The notes under the pieces: model-generated | The model's database searches: none | Told to the model about the DNA's origin: nothing | Seen by the model: the letters and a program-made list of their open reading frames with translations, nothing else | Made by a program: the position numbers and the translations under genes | Shown here: positions 1 to 9,301 of the stretch, piece by piece | How positions within the stretch are numbered: the first letter of the stretch is position 1 | Layout: every line of letters starts with the position of its first letter | Source: JAGNDO01 sp963704975 | GTDB lineage: Bacteria > Chloroflexota > Anaerolineae > Caldilineales > Caldilineaceae | NCBI GenBank assembly: GCA_963704975.1 | Contig: CAVPIK010000039.1 | Coordinates: forward strand, 1 to 64,000 | Direction of reading: 5' to 3' | Length of the DNA stretch: 64,000 nucleotides

Positions 1-402
1 GGGGTTGTGTTGCACCAGATCCCATTTGTTGCCATAGAGGTCGAAGAAGACGACGACTTGGCCGTATGGTTCTTGCCGGGGTGCTTCGGCAAAACGGACG
101 CCGTGGGCCTGCATGTGGGCGTAGTCGGCCGCAAAGTCATCCGTGTGTAAAAAGAGGAAGACCCGGCCCCCGCTCTGGTTGCCCACGTGGGCGGACTGTT
201 CCGGGTTGGCCGCCTTGGCCAAGAGCAGGGAGGCCCCGGCCCCGCCGGTCGGACTTCCCCCAGGCCGCACCACCACCCAGCGCTTGGCCGGGGAGAGGGG
301 CGTGTCCTCCACCAAGACGAAGCGCAGGGCCTGGGTGAAGAAGGCGATGGCCTCGTCGTAGTCGTGGACGAGGAGGGAGAGCATGGCCAGAGAACGGGTC
401 AT
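1..402 (-). CDS. VOC (glyoxalase/bleomycin resistance) family protein, 3' end outside window
   Basis: The minus-strand frame from ATG at 402 reads 134 residues to the window edge. It begins MTRSLAMLSLLVHDYDEA and later has FLHTDDFAADYAHM and FFDLYGNKWDLVQ, which match the beta-alpha-beta-beta-beta pattern of VOC superfamily enzymes (glyoxalase, dioxygenase and fosfomycin-resistance types). Family knowledge places metal ligands in these strands; a His is present in LHTDDF, but the usual Glu of the last strand is Asp (WDL), so the catalytic class cannot be named. The start codon overlaps the TGA of the upstream heme A synthase gene by 4 bases (ATGA), so the two are probably co-translated. The C-terminus is cut by the window edge. 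Confidence 0.85.
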   Translation of the reverse strand, partial: MTRSLAMLSLLVHDYDEAIAFFTQALRFVLVEDTPLSPAKRWVVVRPGGSPTGGAGASLLLAKAANPEQSAHVGNQSGGRVFLFLHTDDFAADYAHMQAHGVRFAEAPRQEPYGQVVVFFDLYGNKWDLVQHNP

Positions 403-1488
403 GCGGCCGCTCGGCTGACTTGACGCACGGGCGCTTTGGCCGTGCCGACGGCGGGCGCAGAGAGTTCATGCAGCAAGAAAATGGCGTTGATGATCATGAG
501 CAATGCGTTGCCCTGATGCCACAGGGCCAGCCAGATGGGCACGGAGAGCCAGATCACCAGAACGCCCAAGGTGATCTGGAGGGTGGCCAGCCCCAGCAGC
601 CACAGAGCGGCTTTTTCGCCCAGGCCGCCGGGTTCGGCCCGGCGCAGACGCAGCCAGACCACAATCCCGGCAAAGAGGACGATGAAGGCCAGCCAGCGAT
701 GCACATAGTGGACGGTGGTCATGGTTTCGAAGAGATTTCGCCACCAGGGCTGCACCACGCTGAGCAGGCCCGGCGGGATCCAATAGCCAAACATCAGCGG
801 CCAGGTGTTGGAGGCATGGCCCGCCTTCAGTCCGGCCACCAGCCCGCCATAGGAGATCTGCAAGCACCAGCACGGCCATCAGCACCCAGGTCCACCCATA
901 GCCGGCCCGCCCGCCCGTTCCGCCGGCACGACGCCAATCTCGTTCCCCCACCATGCGGTTGAGGGCCATCCACAGGGTCAGGGCCAGCAAGCTCAGAGCC
1001 ATGAGAAGATGAATGGTGAGACGGAAGTGGCTGACCGTCGGTCGGTTCTCCAATCCACTGCTGACCATGTACCAGCCCAGGAAGCCTTGGAAGCCAAAGA
1101 GGGCGGCGATCAACCAGTAGATTCCCGATTTTCGCCAGGGAATCCACTGTTTCCACACAAAATAGAAGAGGGGAATCACCACGATCAACCCGGCCATGCG
1201 GGCGATCAGGCGATGGATGTATTCTACATAGAAGATGCGTTTGTATTCGTCCAGGGTGAACTGATGGTTGACTTTTTGAAATTCCGGGGTCTGTTGGTAC
1301 TTTTCAAACTCCACCTGCCAGGCCTGTTCGCCGATGGGCGGCACGACGCCGGAGACCGGGTTCCACTCCACAATGGAGAGGCCGGACCGGGTGAGGCGCA
1401 CATAGCCGCCCAAGAGCACCATCAGTGTGATCAACACGCAAACGGTCAGCAGCCAATTGGTGATGGCTCGCTCGGATGCACGATTCAT
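399..1488 (-). CDS. ctaA: Heme A synthase, COX15/CtaA family (one frameshift)
   Basis: Converts heme O to heme A for aa3-type cytochrome oxidase in the cytoplasmic membrane. Translation from ATG 1488 begins MNRASERAITNWLLTVC and shows the COX15 signature GGYVRLTRSGLSIVEWNP, then EYIHRLIARMAG and HFRLTIHLLMAL with heme-binding histidines. After about 860 the frame shifts, and the second half (QISYGGLVAGLKAGHASNTW, then HYVHRWLAF and LWHQGNALLM) continues in another frame to 399. About eight membrane segments are visible. The total of about 360 residues is normal for the family, so a one- or two-base indel in an otherwise complete gene is likelier than a true pseudogene. The TGA overlaps the ATG of the VOC gene. 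Confidence 0.88.
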
Positions 1489-1669
1489 CAAAAAACTCCT
1501 TGTGAACTTGTTTTGTCTTTTTTGAATTTTATCTCTTCCTCGCCGCCCCATTCTATTTGGGGCATCGACAAGGTAGAAGGTTTGATAGAACTGTGTTGTC
1601 ACACTCTTCAAGCTGTGACAAATCGATGCGTTCTTTGTGGTAAATTCGACCTTTTGCAGGTGCGTCGTT

Positions 1670-2527
1670 TTACCTCTTCTGCGCCGACACGGTGACCTGA
1701 AAGCGCTTGTTCGGCCACGCCGGGAAGCTGGTAAAGCTGGTCTCGCCGACCGACAGCAAAGGCCGGGGGCAGGTAGACCGCGCACAGGGTGTTGGAGACG
1801 TGGTAAAGATGGCCCCGCAGCTCCGCCGGGCAGCCGTCCAAAATGCCCGCCAAGGTGTTCCAGCGCACCCGCTCCGTGGTCGATCCATAGTCGTGCCACA
1901 CGATCACCGAGCGCTCGTCCCGGCGCATGGTGAAGGCGCTGCGGGTGTCCGCCTTGATGGCCTCGTAGCTGTGATCCCCGTCCACAAAGGTGAGGTCAAA
2001 GCGCTCCGGCAGGCCGGCAAAGTCAAAGGTGCGGGAGTTGTGGCCGATATGCTGCACATTCTCCAGCCCGGCGGAGAAGAGCTGATGCACCCGAATAAAC
2101 GCCTCGTCAAAGCCAAACTGGCGCAACTCCGCCTCGGACAGGCTGACGGAGACGCACTTGGTGGCGAAGCGGGCCACATTGGCCACGCTCTCCCCCCGCC
2201 AGGTGCCGATCTCTAAATAGTGGCAATCGTCAAAACGCGGGCAAAGGCATTGAGCAGGGCAATATCCAGAATCGTGGAGGTGCCTTCCAAGAAGGAATAG
2301 GGGTCCACGGTCACTTCAAAATTGGGGAAGAGGTCCAGCAGATCCACCGTGGGCAAGCCCTGGGCCAACCCATGCACCTCCTGCACCTGCTTGCGGCCCA
2401 ACTCCTCATCCTTCAGCACCTGGCTGATGGCCTGGGGATTTTTGATCAACGTCGTCACCACTTCCCACGCCTTTTGCAGCTTGCCCATGCGTTGTCTCTC
2501 CGCTTTTGTTTTGACATAAAGTTGCAT
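1670..2527 (-). CDS. Class I SAM-dependent methyltransferase (Methyltransf_24 type), two frameshifts
   Basis: The N-terminal half starts at 2527 (or the internal Met at about 2488) and runs MGKLQKAWEVV through FPNFEVTVDPYSFLEG. Near 2220 the frame changes and the SAM-binding part follows (HYLEIGTWRGESVANVA), with FVDGDHSYEAIKAD and VIVWHDYG further on. DGDHSYE is typical of the family that acts on cephalosporin-type or sugar substrates. A second shift near 1765 restores the expected ending FPAWPNKRFQVTVSAQKR, which stops at 1670; the unshifted frame instead runs to 1608 with an atypical tail. Substrate unknown. It lies upstream of ctaA on the same strand, about 180 bases away, with nothing linking the functions. 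Confidence 0.78.
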
Positions 2528-2642
2528 CTGCTGTACCGATCACAGTCAATCATCATACCCCATCCGGTCACGGGTCACCAAGATTGGGGGCGCGAAAGGC
2601 TACATTTCATCCACTGCCTCATGCCTCCCTCGCCCCGGCTTG

Positions 2643-2651
2643 TGGTATAAT
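2643..2651 (+). promoter_or_regulatory. Extended -10 promoter candidate for the GT-C gene
   Basis: The sequence TGGTATAAT forms a consensus extended -10 element about 70 bases before the start of the downstream glycosyltransferase. No convincing -35 hexamer is seen, which is compatible with extended -10 promoters. Confidence 0.45.
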
Positions 2652-2719
2652 TTTCGGCACAGAGAAGAACGAAACCACTCGTCGGGGGCCGCAAACCGGC
2701 CCTTTTTGCTTGGTAGCCC

Positions 2720-5578
2720 ATGACCGCCCAACGCTTGTATCGCCTCGCCATCTTAACCCTGATCCTCCTCGCCTTTGCCCTGCGCGCCCACAACCTGGAC
2801 GCCCAGAGCCTGTGGTACGACGAAGGGGTCACCGCCCACGTGGCCCAGTTCGGCGTGGCGGACTTGGTGCGCTGGACCGCGGACGACATCCAGCCGCCCC
2901 TCTACTATCTGGTCGTGGCCGGCTGGGGCCGCCTGGCCGGGTGGAGCGAGTGGAGTCTGCGCTTCGTCTCGGTCTTCTTCGGCACCCTGACCATTCCTCT
3001 CTTGGCCGTCCTGGCCCGCCGCCTGACCCGCAGCCGCACCGCCGCGGTCCTGGCCGCCCTCTTCGCCGCCCTGCATCCTGCCCTGCTCTACTACAGCCAG
3101 GAAGCCCGCATGTACGCCATGCTCGTGGCCTTGGGGGTGAGTGTTGCGTATTGCGTGTTGCGTTTGAATGGCGAATGGCGAATGGCGAATGGCGAAGCGG
3201 GGGGCGAGACGACGGAAAGCGTGGCTGTGGGCGGCGGCCTACGTTCTCACGGCCACCGCCGCGGTCTACACCCACTACTTCGCCTTCTTCCTCCTTCTGG
3301 CCCTGGGGATATTCTTCCTGCTTCAAACTCTAATCCGGTTTCGATACGACCGGAAACAGCCCCGGTCTACTCAACCTACGGCTAATTCCGAATCCCCAAT
3401 CCCGAATCCCCAACCATTTTCAATTTTCAATTTTCAATTTTCAATTTTTATTGCGGCCAACTTCGCCATTCTCCTCGCCTACGCCCCCTGGTTCCGCATC
3501 CTCTTCACCCGCCTGGACGTGGACACCAGCTACTGGCCCGGCGCGCTCAAGCTGGGCGAAGCCATCCGCCACATCGCCCTCCTCTTCACCAGCGGCGAAA
3601 CCGTCCTCGAAGCCGACGGCATTCGCCTGCTCTGGGTGTTCGGTGCCATCACCCTCCTCGCCCTCTGGGGAGGTTTCATCGAAGCCAGACCCCAAGGCGG
3701 CGAGAAGTCGTCAACCAACAATTCTCAATTTTCAATTTTCAATTTTCAATTCTTAATTCTCCTCATTCCCATCGCCGCCACCCTCACCCTGGCCGCGTTC
3801 ACCCCCAAATTCAACCCCCGCTACGTCCTCGTCGCCCTGCCCGGCCTGCTCCTCCTGTGGAGCGGCGGACTGGCCGCCCTCCTGCGCCAGATCGAACCCC
3901 TGTGGCAGCAAGTGCGGGGCAAGGCGTGCAGCACAGAACCCAAAGCCCTCCCCGCCCTGGCCGGATTGGTGGCCGTTGGCCTGCTGGTGGGCGGCTTCAC
4001 CTTTGCGGACCTCAACTGGTTCACCGATCCCGCCTTCACCAAGGCCCAGTGGCGAGAACTGGCCGCCCATGTGCGGGCCAACCGGGAACCCGACGAAGCC
4101 GTGGTCCTGGTCAGCGGCCACGCCTGGCCCATCTGGCACTACTACGCGCCGGACATGGACCCCATCCGCCTGCCCGACATCGAAATTTTGGACGTCAACG
4201 CCGTCCTCACCTTTGCCGACACCGGCGCGCCCCTGGCCGCCGGGCTGGCGGACGCCTCCGGCGCCTGGCTGGTCACCTGGCAAGACGAAGTCGTGGACCC
4301 CACGGGCGTGGTCCCCCTGCAACTGGGCCGGGCCGGGGTCGAGGAGGCCGTGGACGCCGGTTTCTGGCAGCTCGGTCTGCGCCATTTCACCGACCTGGAC
4401 GCCGCCCACATCACCGACCAGCCGCCCATGCAGGTGGCCGACGCCATCAACTTTGGCGACCGCCTGCGCCTCCTGGGCCACTCGGTGCTGGACGACGGGG
4501 ATCTGCTCCTCTTCTGGCAGCCCATTGGGCCGACCCCCTTGCCGGATCTGCAATGGGTGGCCCAAACTCGCACGGCGGACGGGCTTGCCCTACGCCGTCA
4601 TTTCGGATCGACGACCCGCCGGCTATGACTTCCCCGCTTTCCGTTGGCGACCAGGCGAGGTGGTGGTGGGCCGCACCCCCGCCGCCGAGTGGGCCGGCCC
4701 CGCCGCCATGCCGGGGAACTATACCCTGCATCTGGGCGTTTATGATCCTCAGGGGGATGTGGCCGGGCTGGACGTGTTGGGCGCCAATGGTGTTCCCTTG
4801 GGCAAGCGGGCGACCTTGACCCTGACTTTGCCCACCCCCACCCCGGCACAGGCCATCCCCCAACCCTGGACCGAGATCGCCCCCGGTGTGGAGTTAGCCG
4901 CCAGCCTTGACGCCGCCACCGCCGAGCCGGGCCAACGGTTGCTCCTGACCCTGCACTGGCGCACGACCGACTCGGTTGCCCTCCCCGCCCAGGTGACGGC
5001 GACATGGCCGGGCGTGCGAGCCAGTCAGCCTGGCCCCGGATCTGTCCGGCCAAACTTGGCCATCGGGGACCATTCTGCGCACGGTCCACAGCCTGACCGT
5101 GCCGCCGCATCTCCCCCGGCGCAGTCATTTTGAACGTGGCCGGGCTGGATCTGCCCGTGACATCACCGCCAGCAGCCGATCCTTTGTCGTCCCGGCTTTG
5201 GCCCAAGAGATTGAAGCTGTTTTTGGCGGTCAAATCGAATTGCTGGGCCTGACCTCGGATCTGCCAGATATCGGGCCGGGCAACGACCCCGTCTCGGTGG
5301 ATCTTGTCTGGCGGTCCGTGGAGACCCCGACCGCGGACTACACCGTCAGCCTGCAATGGCTGGGGACGGATGACCGCCCCGCCGCCCAGGCGGATGCTCT
5401 GCTGCCCGGTCCCTCTGGCACCTGGCTGCCCGGCCAAGTCGTGACCCAATCCGTCACCGTCCCGCTTCCGCCCCAGCCCGGCGACTATCGGCTGGTGGCC
5501 GTGCTTTACAATGCCGCAGACCCCGCCTTCCCCCGCCTGCGTTTGGCCGATGGGGGCGAGTGGGTGCAGTTGAAGTAA
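2720..5578 (+). CDS. GT-C fold glycosyltransferase (family 39-like) with large C-terminal extracytoplasmic region, multiple frameshifts
   Basis: Starts MTAQRLYRLAILTLILLAFALRA as a membrane segment, followed by the loop LWYDEGVTAHV with the acidic pair typical of GT-C enzymes that use lipid-linked sugars. About ten membrane segments extend to near 4010; a soluble region then follows (AQWRELAAHV, VVLVSGHAWP) and Ig-like beta-rich segments (AGPAAMPGNYTLHLGVYDP, PPQPGDYRLVAVLYNA). The frame changes near 3200, 4590 and 5100. Three short tandem repeat tracts lie inside the coding frame: GTGTTGC/GAATGGC at 3141-3196 and CAATTTT at 3421-3449 and 3726-3753. They add 7-residue peptide repeats (NGEWRMA, FSIFNFQ). 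With the frames joined it is about 950 residues. The acceptor is unknown; a role in cell-surface glycosylation is inferred. Confidence 0.8.
3141..3196. repeat. Heptamer tandem repeats GTGTTGC then GAATGGC inside the GT-C gene
   Basis: Three GTGTTGC-like units (one is GTATTGC) are followed, after a short join, by four GAATGGC units at 3166-3193. Translated in the gene frame they give the repeated peptide NGEWRMA. The GAATGGC unit recurs as its complement GCCATTC at 9644, and GTGTTGC recurs near 51530-51590. The first frameshift of the gene falls at this tract. Confidence 0.9.
3390..3449. repeat. Heptamer repeats GAATCCC/CAATCCC and CAATTTT inside the GT-C gene
   Basis: Alternating GAATCCC and CAATCCC heptamers run into four CAATTTT units at 3421-3448. 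In frame the second part reads FSIFNFQFSIF, placed at the start of a membrane segment, so the tract lengthens a hydrophobic helix. The same CAATTTT unit recurs at 3726 and 28431. Confidence 0.9.
3720..3760. repeat. CAATTTT heptamer tract inside the GT-C gene
   Basis: Three perfect CAATTTT units plus the degenerate CAATTCT and TAATTCT. In frame it again reads FSIFNFQF and runs directly into the next membrane helix (LILLIPIAATL). Confidence 0.88.
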
Positions 5579-5580
5579 CC

Positions 5581-5705
5581 CGCAATCGTCGTTCCCACGC
5601 TCCGCGTGGGAATGCGCCGTATGCGCACGAGCAGTCTCGTGGCGCAGAGTTCGGTCGCGATGTTGCGTTCTGCGCGGAGCTGCGGGAACGATGTACGAGC
5701 GGGGA
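5581..5705. repeat. Palindromic intergenic repeat with stem TTCCCACGC/GCGTGGGAA
   Basis: The hairpin TTCCCACGC-TCC-GCGTGGGAA lies at 5592-5612. The wider 5588-5700 segment is bounded by TCGTTCCC and GGGAACGA, so it resembles a small inverted-repeat element. It fills the gap between the GT-C gene and the lipoprotein gene. No second copy was seen in this window. Confidence 0.6.
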
Positions 5706-5811
5706 GACACCGGCGCTAGCGCTGGCGGGATTACCCAGTACGCCACGAGGACCACTCAGCGGGGATCGGCGGCTTTGGATATTCGCCCCCCTTTTGTTAG
5801 ACTTGAAGACT

Positions 5812-7149
5812 ATGAAAGCAAACGTGAACCCCATCCACGGACGGACTCCGTCCTTTTTCAAAAGTTTGATCTTTGTCATGGCGGCCCTGTTCGTTTTGGC
5901 CGCCTGTGGCGATCTGGATCTGGCCTATGGGCCGGTGCTGACCAACGTCACCGTCAGCCCGGACCAGATCAGCCCCAACGCCGACGGCACCACGGACGCC
6001 ACGGAGATCCGCTATAGCCTGGCCCGCTCGGCGGATGTGAGCATCTTCTTCGAGAACGCGGCCGGGGAGCGCACCTATTTCCGCAAGGAGCGCCGCCGCT
6101 CGCCGGGGGACTACAGCGTGCTGTGGGGCGGGGTGGTGGACGAGCCGGAGGTGCGCCAGACCGAGTTCGGCACGGAGGAGATCCTGAGCCGGGTGCTGCC
6201 CGACGGGGCCTATACCTGGACCGTGGAGGCCGTGGAGGACAACGGCAACACCTTGGCCAAGTCCGGCACCATCACCCTGGCCGACGCGGACACGGTCTTG
6301 CCCGAACTGCACAACTTCGCCGTGGTGCCCCAGATCTTCCGCCCCAACCAGGACGGTCTGCGGGACGATTGGGTGAGCATCAGCTACTTTTTGACCAAGG
6401 ACGCGGACACGGTCCAGGTCTATTTGGTGGACCCGGCCCAGCCGGGGATCAAGCTGCCCATTGCCGAAAACCCCAACGTGGTGAAGACCAACGAGGCCGG
6501 CTATCACGAATACCGCTATGAAGGCGGCGTGGACCTGGGCGCGGAGCCGCCCAAGGACGGCACCTACACCATCATCGGCGAGGCCCGGGACTTGGCGGGC
6601 AACGCCGTGCGGGTGAGCAGCACCCTGACCATCGAAGAGGGGGGCGTGCCCCGTGCCGACATCGCCCAGGGCGAGATCGCCTGGGAAGGCGACACAAACC
6701 GGGTGGTCAGCGTGCCCCTGGGCGGCAAACTCTGCTTCACCGCCGTGGTCACCAACGAGGGCACCGTGCCCCTGCGCACCACCGGTCCCTGGCCGGGGCA
6801 GGAATACACCTTTGGCCAGAACTACAACACCCTGGCCGCCCAGGGCAACGAGGAGTGGTTCCAACAGGCGGGTGTGTGGCGCTTTGGCATCAACTTCGAC
6901 ACCACGGGCGTGGACTTCCCCTTCCGCTGGGCCGCCGGCCGCCAAGAGGATCTGGAGATGCGCCTGATCGACGGCGTGGAGCAGTGGTATCTCATGCCCG
7001 GCACCTCCGGCGAAGTCAGCGGCTGCATCACCATCGACGAGAAGCCGCCGGTCGGCACCACCTTCTGGTGGGGCGGCCTGATCCACGAGTTCGTCAGCGT
7101 GGCCAACAACTACGTGGACCGCATCACGGTGAGCGTGGGCACGCCGTAG
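5812..7149 (+). CDS. Lipoprotein with FlgD-like Ig domains
   Basis: The chosen start, ATG 5812, gives MKANVNPIHGRTPSFFKSL followed by a hydrophobic segment and the lipobox LAAC, so the mature protein is predicted to be lipid-anchored outside the membrane. Upstream in-frame codons fall in the palindromic repeat and are excluded. Two FlgD/gliding-motility-type Ig modules follow: VSPDQISPNADGTTDATEIRYSL-like (about residues 48-70) and VPQIFRPNQDGLRDDWVSISY-like (about 165-185), each ending in a sugar-clamp-like PDGAYTW or KDGTYTI motif. The C-terminal third is a beta-rich domain without a recognised family. 445 residues, uninterrupted. It sits in the envelope/glycosylation block; a structural or adhesion role is inferred. 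Confidence 0.8.
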   Translation: MKANVNPIHGRTPSFFKSLIFVMAALFVLAACGDLDLAYGPVLTNVTVSPDQISPNADGTTDATEIRYSLARSADVSIFFENAAGERTYFRKERRRSPGDYSVLWGGVVDEPEVRQTEFGTEEILSRVLPDGAYTWTVEAVEDNGNTLAKSGTITLADADTVLPELHNFAVVPQIFRPNQDGLRDDWVSISYFLTKDADTVQVYLVDPAQPGIKLPIAENPNVVKTNEAGYHEYRYEGGVDLGAEPPKDGTYTIIGEARDLAGNAVRVSSTLTIEEGGVPRADIAQGEIAWEGDTNRVVSVPLGGKLCFTAVVTNEGTVPLRTTGPWPGQEYTFGQNYNTLAAQGNEEWFQQAGVWRFGINFDTTGVDFPFRWAAGRQEDLEMRLIDGVEQWYLMPGTSGEVSGCITIDEKPPVGTTFWWGGLIHEFVSVANNYVDRITVSVGTP

Positions 7150-7154
7150 CATGA

Positions 7155-7186
7155 ACGGGTGAGCGGGTGAAGGGGTGAGCCGGTGA
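7155..7186. repeat. GGGTGAAG/GGGTGAGC octamer tract
   Basis: Four imperfect 8-bp units of the form GGGTGAxx lie between the lipoprotein stop and the next gene. The tract supplies the likely GTG start (7183) of the GT2 gene. The same unit, often inverted, recurs at 21560-21628 and 24961-25000. Confidence 0.8.
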
Positions 7187-8182
7187 CAAGTTTGGCGGTG
7201 ATCATCGTCAGTTATAATACCAAAGACTTGCTGCGCGACTGTCTGCGCAGCATTTTTTCGTCCAATCTGGACACACACCTTCCAGGAAGCTCAAAGCTTC
7301 CTGGAAGGTTAGCACTCACCGTCATCGTCGTGGACAACGCCAGCCACGACGGCAGCGCCGACATGGTGCGCGCCGAGTTCCCCCAGGCCACCCTTTTGCA
7401 ACCCGGCGAGAATCTTGGGTTTACCAAAGCCAACAACCTGGCCCTCCACACCCTCACCCAATCAACCAATCACACCAATCAACCATTTTCTCCTCCTCAA
7501 CCCCGACACCCAACTCCCGCCCGATACCTTGGCCCGCATGGTCGATTTCATGGAATCCACGCCCATCTGCCGGGGCCTGTGGCGCGCATCTGCGCTACGG
7601 CGACGGCAGCTTTCAGCACGGGGCCTTCCGCTTCCCCTCCCTGGCCCAGGTGATCATCGACCTCTTCCCCGTGCATCGGCTGCCCGGCGGCCACCGGCTG
7701 TTGGATAGTCGGGCTGAATGGGCGCTATCCTCGTTCTCTTTGGGAAAAGGGTGAGCCTTTCGTGGTAGACTTCGTGCTTGGGGGCAGCGATCATGGTGCG
7801 TGGCGAAGCGGTGGCCCAGGTCGGCGGGTTGGATGAAGGTTTCTTCATGTATTGCGAAGAGATGGACTGGTGCCTGCGTTTGGCCGAAGCGGGCTGGCCG
7901 GTCTATGCCCTGCCCGACGCAAAGGTGATCCACTTTGAGGGCCAGAGCAGCAAACAGGTGCGCTGGGAAAGTTTTGTGCAACTGTGGCGCAGCCGCTTCC
8001 GCTTCTACGCCAAACATCCGGCCCGCTACGGTCCCCTGCACGATGGGGCGTTGCGCTTGATCCTGAAGATCTGGCTGAGGCAGCGGCGCCGAGACGCCCA
8101 GCGCCGCTTTGCCGCCGGGGAGATTACCGGCATCCAATTGGACGCCGAACTGACCGCCTACGCCGCCGTATCGGACATGTAG
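7183..8182 (+). CDS. Glycosyltransferase family 2 (rhamnosyltransferase-like), several frameshifts
   Basis: Begins at GTG 7183 with LAVIIVSYNTKDLLRDCL, then IVVDNASHDGSADMV and LGFTKANNLAL, the GT-A nucleotide-sugar binding pattern of family 2. The DxD-like NPDTQLPPDTLARMV is in a second frame after an AATCAACC octamer tract at 7460-7487. Further shifts near 7570, 7710 and 7775 lead into FVLGAAIMVRGEA and GGLDEGFFMYCEEMDWCLR, the conserved C-terminal motif that carries the catalytic base region. The product is about 330 residues when frames are joined. It precedes the EamA gene by 3 bases. The sugar and acceptor cannot be told from sequence. Confidence 0.82.
7460..7487. repeat. AATCAACC octamer tract inside the GT2 gene
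   Basis: Two AATCAACC units flank one degenerate unit. It sits exactly where the reading frame is lost before NPDTQLPPD. The same octamer occurs at 9329, and as its complement in leader regions at 14394 and 56047. Confidence 0.8.
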
Positions 8183-8185
8183 CCC

Positions 8186-9136
8186 ATGAGCACACCCTCT
8201 TCTGCCGGGATCACCCGCCTTCGCCAACGTCTCTCCACCCCCCAAGCCATCGGCTGGATCTTGGCCCTGATCGCCACCCTCTTTTTCAGCATGGCCACCC
8301 CCACCGTGCGCTGGGTGATCCTGGCCGGGGCCAACCCCGTCTCGGTTGTGCTGGCCCGCATGATCTTGGCCACCTCTCTCGTCGGCGGGACCATTTTGGT
8401 CGTCAAACCGGGTCTGATTGCGCCGGGGTGGCGGGGGGTGTGGATCTCTCTGCTGGCCGGGGTGATCAACGGCGCGGGGATGCTGATCTACTTCATGGCG
8501 TTGACCCGCATGAGCGCGTCCATCACCGCCATGCTCTTGGCCACGGGTCCGCTCATGGTCCTCAGCCTGTTGGCCTTGCGGGGCGAGCGGCTGACCCTGC
8601 GCCACGGCGTCCGGGTGGCCCTGGCCCTGGTCGGCGTCTATTTGCTCATCGGCCCCGGCGGAGAGATCGACATGGTCGGCGTGGGGCTGGTCTTGGCGGC
8701 CACCGCTTGCTTTTCCCTGCACTTGACCATGATCCAATGGTATCTGCGCCCCTACGACGCCTTGACCGTCAACTTTTACGCCAACGCCGGCATGTTGATC
8801 ATGATCCTGGTCTGGTGGGTGATCCAGGGCCGCCCGTGGGTCATCCCCAGCGCCGGGGTGTGGGGCGCGGTGATCGGCCTGGCCGTGCTGGCCACCGTGG
8901 TGGCCCGCCTGGCCATGGTGGCCGCCGTCAACCGCATCGGCGGCGGGCAGATGTCCCTGCTCTCCTCCCTGGAGATCCTGCTGGCCGTGATCTGGTCCAT
9001 GATCTTTCTGGGCGAGCGGCTGTCGATCGTGGCGTGGGTGGGCGGCGGGCTGATCTTGCTCAGCGCGGTGCTGGCCGTACAACGGCTACGTCTGGCCAGC
9101 ATGAGGCCGCGTTGGCGGATCATTCCGCGGGCGTAA
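8186..9136 (+). CDS. EamA/DMT-family transporter
   Basis: 316 residues with ten predicted membrane helices, arranged as two EamA repeats of five. The first starts AIGWILALIATLFFSMATP, with the conserved early motif ATPTVRWVIL and RMILATSLVGG, and the second starts GVGLVLAATACFSLHLTM. It ends each half with the usual LAxRGERLT / IFLGERLSIVAWVGGGLIL pattern. Members of this family export or import small metabolites (amino acids, nucleotides, sugar intermediates); the substrate is unknown here. It starts 3 bases after the GT2 stop, so it is probably co-transcribed with it. The frame is intact. Confidence 0.88.
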   Translation: MSTPSSAGITRLRQRLSTPQAIGWILALIATLFFSMATPTVRWVILAGANPVSVVLARMILATSLVGGTILVVKPGLIAPGWRGVWISLLAGVINGAGMLIYFMALTRMSASITAMLLATGPLMVLSLLALRGERLTLRHGVRVALALVGVYLLIGPGGEIDMVGVGLVLAATACFSLHLTMIQWYLRPYDALTVNFYANAGMLIMILVWWVIQGRPWVIPSAGVWGAVIGLAVLATVVARLAMVAAVNRIGGGQMSLLSSLEILLAVIWSMIFLGERLSIVAWVGGGLILLSAVLAVQRLRLASMRPRWRIIPRA

Positions 9137-9184
9137 AGGGCAATGCACAATGGATGGCCCGCGACGGTGCCCGGCGGCGCGACT

Positions 9185-9263
9185 AGCGCAGGTTGAGTAG
9201 CCGCCGCCGAGATCTCCGCTGACCATTCAGGTACTGGCGGCGTATCGAAACCGAAGCGGGTCG
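9185..9263. repeat. Family C MITE-like repeat, partial copy
   Basis: Begins AGCGCAGGTTGAGTAGCC and includes TGGCGGCGTATCGAAACC. It matches the left half of the longer copies at 24797-24959 and 38244-38354 but lacks their right end. It lies between the EamA and the next GT2 gene. Confidence 0.85.
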
Positions 9264-9301
9264 CCTCGCTGATGCGGGCCATCTGCAATTTTCAATACAC
9301 A

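Noticed and set aside
5560..5811. Upstream extension of the FlgD-Ig lipoprotein frame
   Set aside because: It runs through a palindromic repeat, and the lipoprotein signal peptide begins at the ATG at 5812.
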